Below are positions 60,702 through 64,000 of a stretch of DNA of 64,000 bases, in pieces. The DNA is taken from NCBI GenBank assembly GCA_947623455.1, contig OX392535.1:35364688-35428687 (forward strand), read 5' to 3'. Position 1 is the stretch's first letter. Each line of letters begins with the position of its first letter. A program made the position numbers and the translations under genes. Source of the stretch: Mimachlamys varia (lineage: Eukaryota; Mollusca; Bivalvia; Pectinida; Pectinidae). The notes under the pieces are model-generated. The model was given only the letters and a program-made list of their open reading frames with translations. It was not told the DNA's origin and searched no databases.

Positions 60702-63700
60702 TCATATATACAGTGATCCATCTGAAGGGCCCACATAGCCTATTGCAATGAGAATCACATCCACAAGTGTCCACACACCGAGACCACCAAAGCTGAATAA
60801 CTTTCCGATCCCCTCTCTCCATAGTCCAAGGTAGAACCTGTCTACACCGAAACCACCCAGCGTCACACTGAAAACATGAAAACAAGAAAATAATGGATTT
60901 CTAAAAAAACACATTATGCTCTTCCATTCAACCATCTATTTCTTAAAATTTCCCCTATCTGCAGATTCTTAATTGATTTTTCTATGACATATTTCAGCAA
61001 GTTTTTGCAGAAATATTTTTAAGACCAGTTGAAGGTCAAGGTCATGCATTCAAGTTCAAAGTTTTCTGACATGTGTACAGAGTGGAATAATATATCTTTC
61101 AGCTGGCATTATATGTATACCCACTCGCCGAAAAAATGCAAGTACAATACTTTTCTACTCTGACACCATTTCAGAAATCAACTCGCATTTTCAAGTGCGC
61201 GAGTGTTAATTTCACACCCTGATAAATATTATTTTCTAGCAGAAAATTTTTCTCACCTGAGTAAGAGGGCAGTTGACCATTTGTACCCACTTGTCCAGTT
61301 ACATGGGAGAGACTTGTGAAATTGTCTTTTACCTGTGAAACAAAAACAAGATGTACATTGTACACGATATTATGTTTTTAAGAAATTTCAGATCTACTTT
61401 GAAGTAGCTTTATAATAAACTTATTACATTTTCATTCAATGTACAGAACAGTGTCAACTGGCATTTTTCAATGTAAAGACATTTGTTTAATTTATATTCA
61501 TGCCTGTATGATCACTCACTGTAAGATTATATTATGAACATTTCGGTGATCTTGCTCAGCTAAAATTCCAGATGTTTTTCCAGTTATATGCGCATAAAAT
61601 ACATTATTGGGGCACATAACTTTGTTATAGATGTTCAATATCTAATACAGACACCATGAAACTGACATAACTACTAGCTGAAAAAACTAATCATGTTCAT
61701 CCTGGAAGACAAATCCTTGTGAAACTTTTGAGTTTTTTGAAATCATATATTTACAGAATATTGTAATTTTCAGTTTTTTCCTTACTTTTTATTTTCAAAA
61801 TGCATGCTTCATTATGAAAGATTGTCTTGACATTTCAAGGTAATGACCATTTGGCATTGAAGAATAATCTTTATAAATTGGAAAAGACAAAGAGTTATTT
61901 CCCCTTACCTAAACAGATCACCTCACTTTTCACCTGACACTTGGCAATGAATGTCTGTCTGGGTGCCGTGACGACGGTACAAGTGGACGAGGAATTACAA
62001 GTATACAATGTGGGATCCACCTGGTAGCAGTATTTACAGTCATACTCACGGCTGAATGTCTTCTGCCCCTGCAATAGTCCAAAGACATTTTCACTCAAAT
62101 AAATTCAATTATCAAATTCTAAGTGTTCTGCTCTCAATATTCATATTAGAAAACTATCTCCACAACTGAATACTGTAAAAGTGGACTTTTTCGCGGTATG
62201 GACATTTTTTATTATTTCGCTGCCATTAAAACTCCACGAACATATCCACACGCGAAAATACTTAATACCACTCAAACTCTACAGTGAATGAAAAGTATTA
62301 TAGCTACACAGTGCTAATTCAGCATGATTGACAGTGTGAAAATTTCCACATCACGAACAGTTTGGAGGCTGGCTACGCAAAAAATTCGACACATGAAAAT
62401 ATTGACTTTTACAGAATGTCCTGACAAGGAATAAAGCTCATGGTATCTGTAAGCTATTTTATTAGTTAAACTCATATGCCCCCGAAATTCTATAATGAAC
62501 CATTTCAATCTTTGTATTAGAGGAACTTGGAAGAGTTTCAAATGTGTTTTCAGGGGTAAAATAATCTGACCAATAGCTATAAGCTGATACCTGCATGTCA
62601 TTAAAGATTGTGATGAGGGTACACCTAACGTTAAAGCCAATCAAATTCTTCAATTATACTGTCGCATGATTCCGTAGGTTTTCATCAAAGGCATCAGTCA
62701 ATTCATATTATCTAAATGGTGTTGTTAGAAAGGGCAACTGGTTTTGTCACTACCTATTGCAGAAGTGTGGAGAATATATATCGTATATGCATGATATCTG
62801 AAGTTAGACCCTTGCATATTTATTTTGGCTGCAATATATCAAAGATATCAATTAGACCAAAGAGTAAAATATCACCCAAAGTTGGGATAAAAAAGGAGGG
62901 TCACTTCTAACAGGAAGATAAAATTGACTCGGGGTGTGCGAGTAACGAAGAAGTGGGGGCATATAAAGCAGCTTGTTTGAAATTTTATTCCTGTACAAAT
63001 CTTTGTGCCAGATAATTGTGTTGATTTACCGACATTTTTGTTCTATTTCTTCATATTACAGTGAAATCTCGAACTCATGTAACTTGATAGTGTCACATTT
63101 TGTTGGTCCCGGCCAGACTTCAAACTATAAACATTCAAACTTGCTTCACTCAAATTCTGGGATTGTTAGAAAATTTAAAATGGTCCAGCCGACCTCTAGA
63201 TAATGAGGTTCAATACTAAAGGAAAGAAAAAACTAGAAATGTCTGCAAGTCATAAATGCCCCCGCCCCCTTATGAAATTAGTTCTTCATGCTTATTACGT
63301 ATGTTTGATGACAATCAGATTAGTAGTTATTTAAATAAGCTGGTTACATTACCATGGGACGGGAAGGACATGGGTATCACTATATGCCCCCCCATTTCAT
63401 GGTTGGGGCATAAAAAAGAGGGGGGGGGGGGAACTTACTGTACATTCAATGTTGCTCCTCACAGTACACTGAGCAATTTCATGGTGGGGGCATAAAAAAG
63501 AGGGGGGTGGGGGGCAAAACTTACTGTACATTGTATGTTGCTCCTCACAGTACACTGAGCAGTTTCTTTACTTCCATACTGGCAGTTTGTGTTGAGTTGA
63601 CAGTCAATACATTCAGCTCCTAGTTTGTGACACTCCACTCCGTCAGGGCAAAACTCGTTCTGGTTCCCTGGGGAAACTTGGCCTTCTGAAGTTGACTCAT

Positions 63701-63802
63701 CAGTGTTTGAGTTTGTATCATTTACTTCTTGTTGGAGGGAAGCTCCATTTTCCACGGTGGTGTACTGTTCTGGTGATGAAGGAGTGGGATCTGCACTATT
63801 TT
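60702..63802 (-). CDS. TM2D3: TM2 domain-containing protein 3 (Almondex), 5' end beyond window
   Basis: Membrane protein with a cysteine-rich extracellular part and a C-terminal TM2 domain; the fly homologue Almondex is needed for Notch signalling. Exons on the minus strand: 63525-63802, 61909-62068, 61257-61332, 60702-60867, all GT-AG and in phase. The first exon carries an S/T/N/E-rich stretch, then CPDGVECHKLGAECIDCQLN, matching human CPSNGLCSRLPADCIDC. The second has CKYCYQVDP and further cysteines. The third has CNWTSGYKWSTALLLS. The last has TLGGFGVDRFYLG, a DRF motif between the two membrane helices, GKLFSFGGLGVWTLVDV and the ending GPSDGSLYI, nearly identical to the human ending. The signal-peptide exon is missing, so the gene is partial at the right edge. 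Confidence 0.93.
63394..63563. repeat. 84-bp tandem duplication over the end of a TM2D3 exon
   Basis: Copy 1 (63394-63477) and copy 2 (63478-63563) share TTTCATGGT, GGGGCATAAAAAAGAG, a G run, ACTTACTGTACATT and GCTCCTCACAGTACACTGAG. Copy 2 contains the real exon end and splice donor; copy 1 holds a second copy of about 40 nt of exon plus its GTAAGT. Confidence 0.85.
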
Positions 63803-63945
63803 CTGAAATTACAAAATATTCATTGAAATTTACATATATCTAAAATGCCATTCATTCCTATCATGTTATCATTGTCTTAAAAGCTTTCAAAAAATGGACA
63901 CCATCATGCTGAATTGCATTCTAGATATCCAGGAGTTAAGCTCAC

Positions 63946-63962
63946 CTACACTCACTACACCC
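63946..63962 (-). other. Candidate 17-nt TM2D3 exon
   Basis: Flanked by CCATATTCCAG and GTGAGC on the minus strand, with a phase that fits the next exon (would read GVVSV before ENSADP). There is no similarity to support it. Confidence 0.3.
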
Positions 63963-64000
63963 CTGGAATATGGGAAAGGGGAACCTGCATATCAAATTTG

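Overview
This is a nuclear window from an invertebrate animal. It has long spliced genes with GT-AG introns, low GC and many short mobile elements. Three repeat types point to a bivalve mollusc: a pearl/BIV160-like element with a tandem core, tRNA-derived SINEs, and many short inverted-repeat elements. I cannot name the species. I identified genes from remembered family sequence and joined exons by hand, checking that splice phases agree; nothing was searched.

Layout. (1) About 420-10,414: 28 box C/D snoRNAs, all on the minus strand, in four families. Each family keeps a C box, a D box, a terminal stem and an invariant guide. One family has a SNORD30-type guide to 18S rRNA, another a 12-nt guide to 28S rRNA. 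(2) About 12,795-27,593: most of a minus-strand UBAP2/UBAP2L (Lingerer) gene, 22 coding exons covering 1,309 codons. Its C-terminal exon or exons were not found and may lie to the left, in or beyond the snoRNA array. (3) 28-36.8 kb: UBAP2L upstream region with a candidate promoter near 30.3 kb, a fold-back element, a decayed non-LTR retrotransposon, a terminal-inverted-repeat element and a 56-bp minisatellite. (4) 36,830-57,312: a complete plus-strand AP5B1 gene, 25 exons, 886 residues. Its introns hold the pearl-like element, SINEs, a short inverted-repeat element and a retrotransposon tail. (5) 60,702-63,802: the 3' part of a minus-strand TM2D3 (Almondex) gene whose signal-peptide exon lies past the right edge.

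The three proteins do not form a pathway: UBAP2L is an RNA-binding stress-granule factor, AP5B1 a subunit of the AP-5 endosomal adaptor, and TM2D3 a TM2-domain membrane protein linked to Notch signalling in flies. UBAP2L and AP5B1 are divergent; AP5B1 and TM2D3 converge. The most unusual content is the snoRNA array, which lies on the same strand as UBAP2L and so could be processed from its introns or from a separate downstream host transcript.
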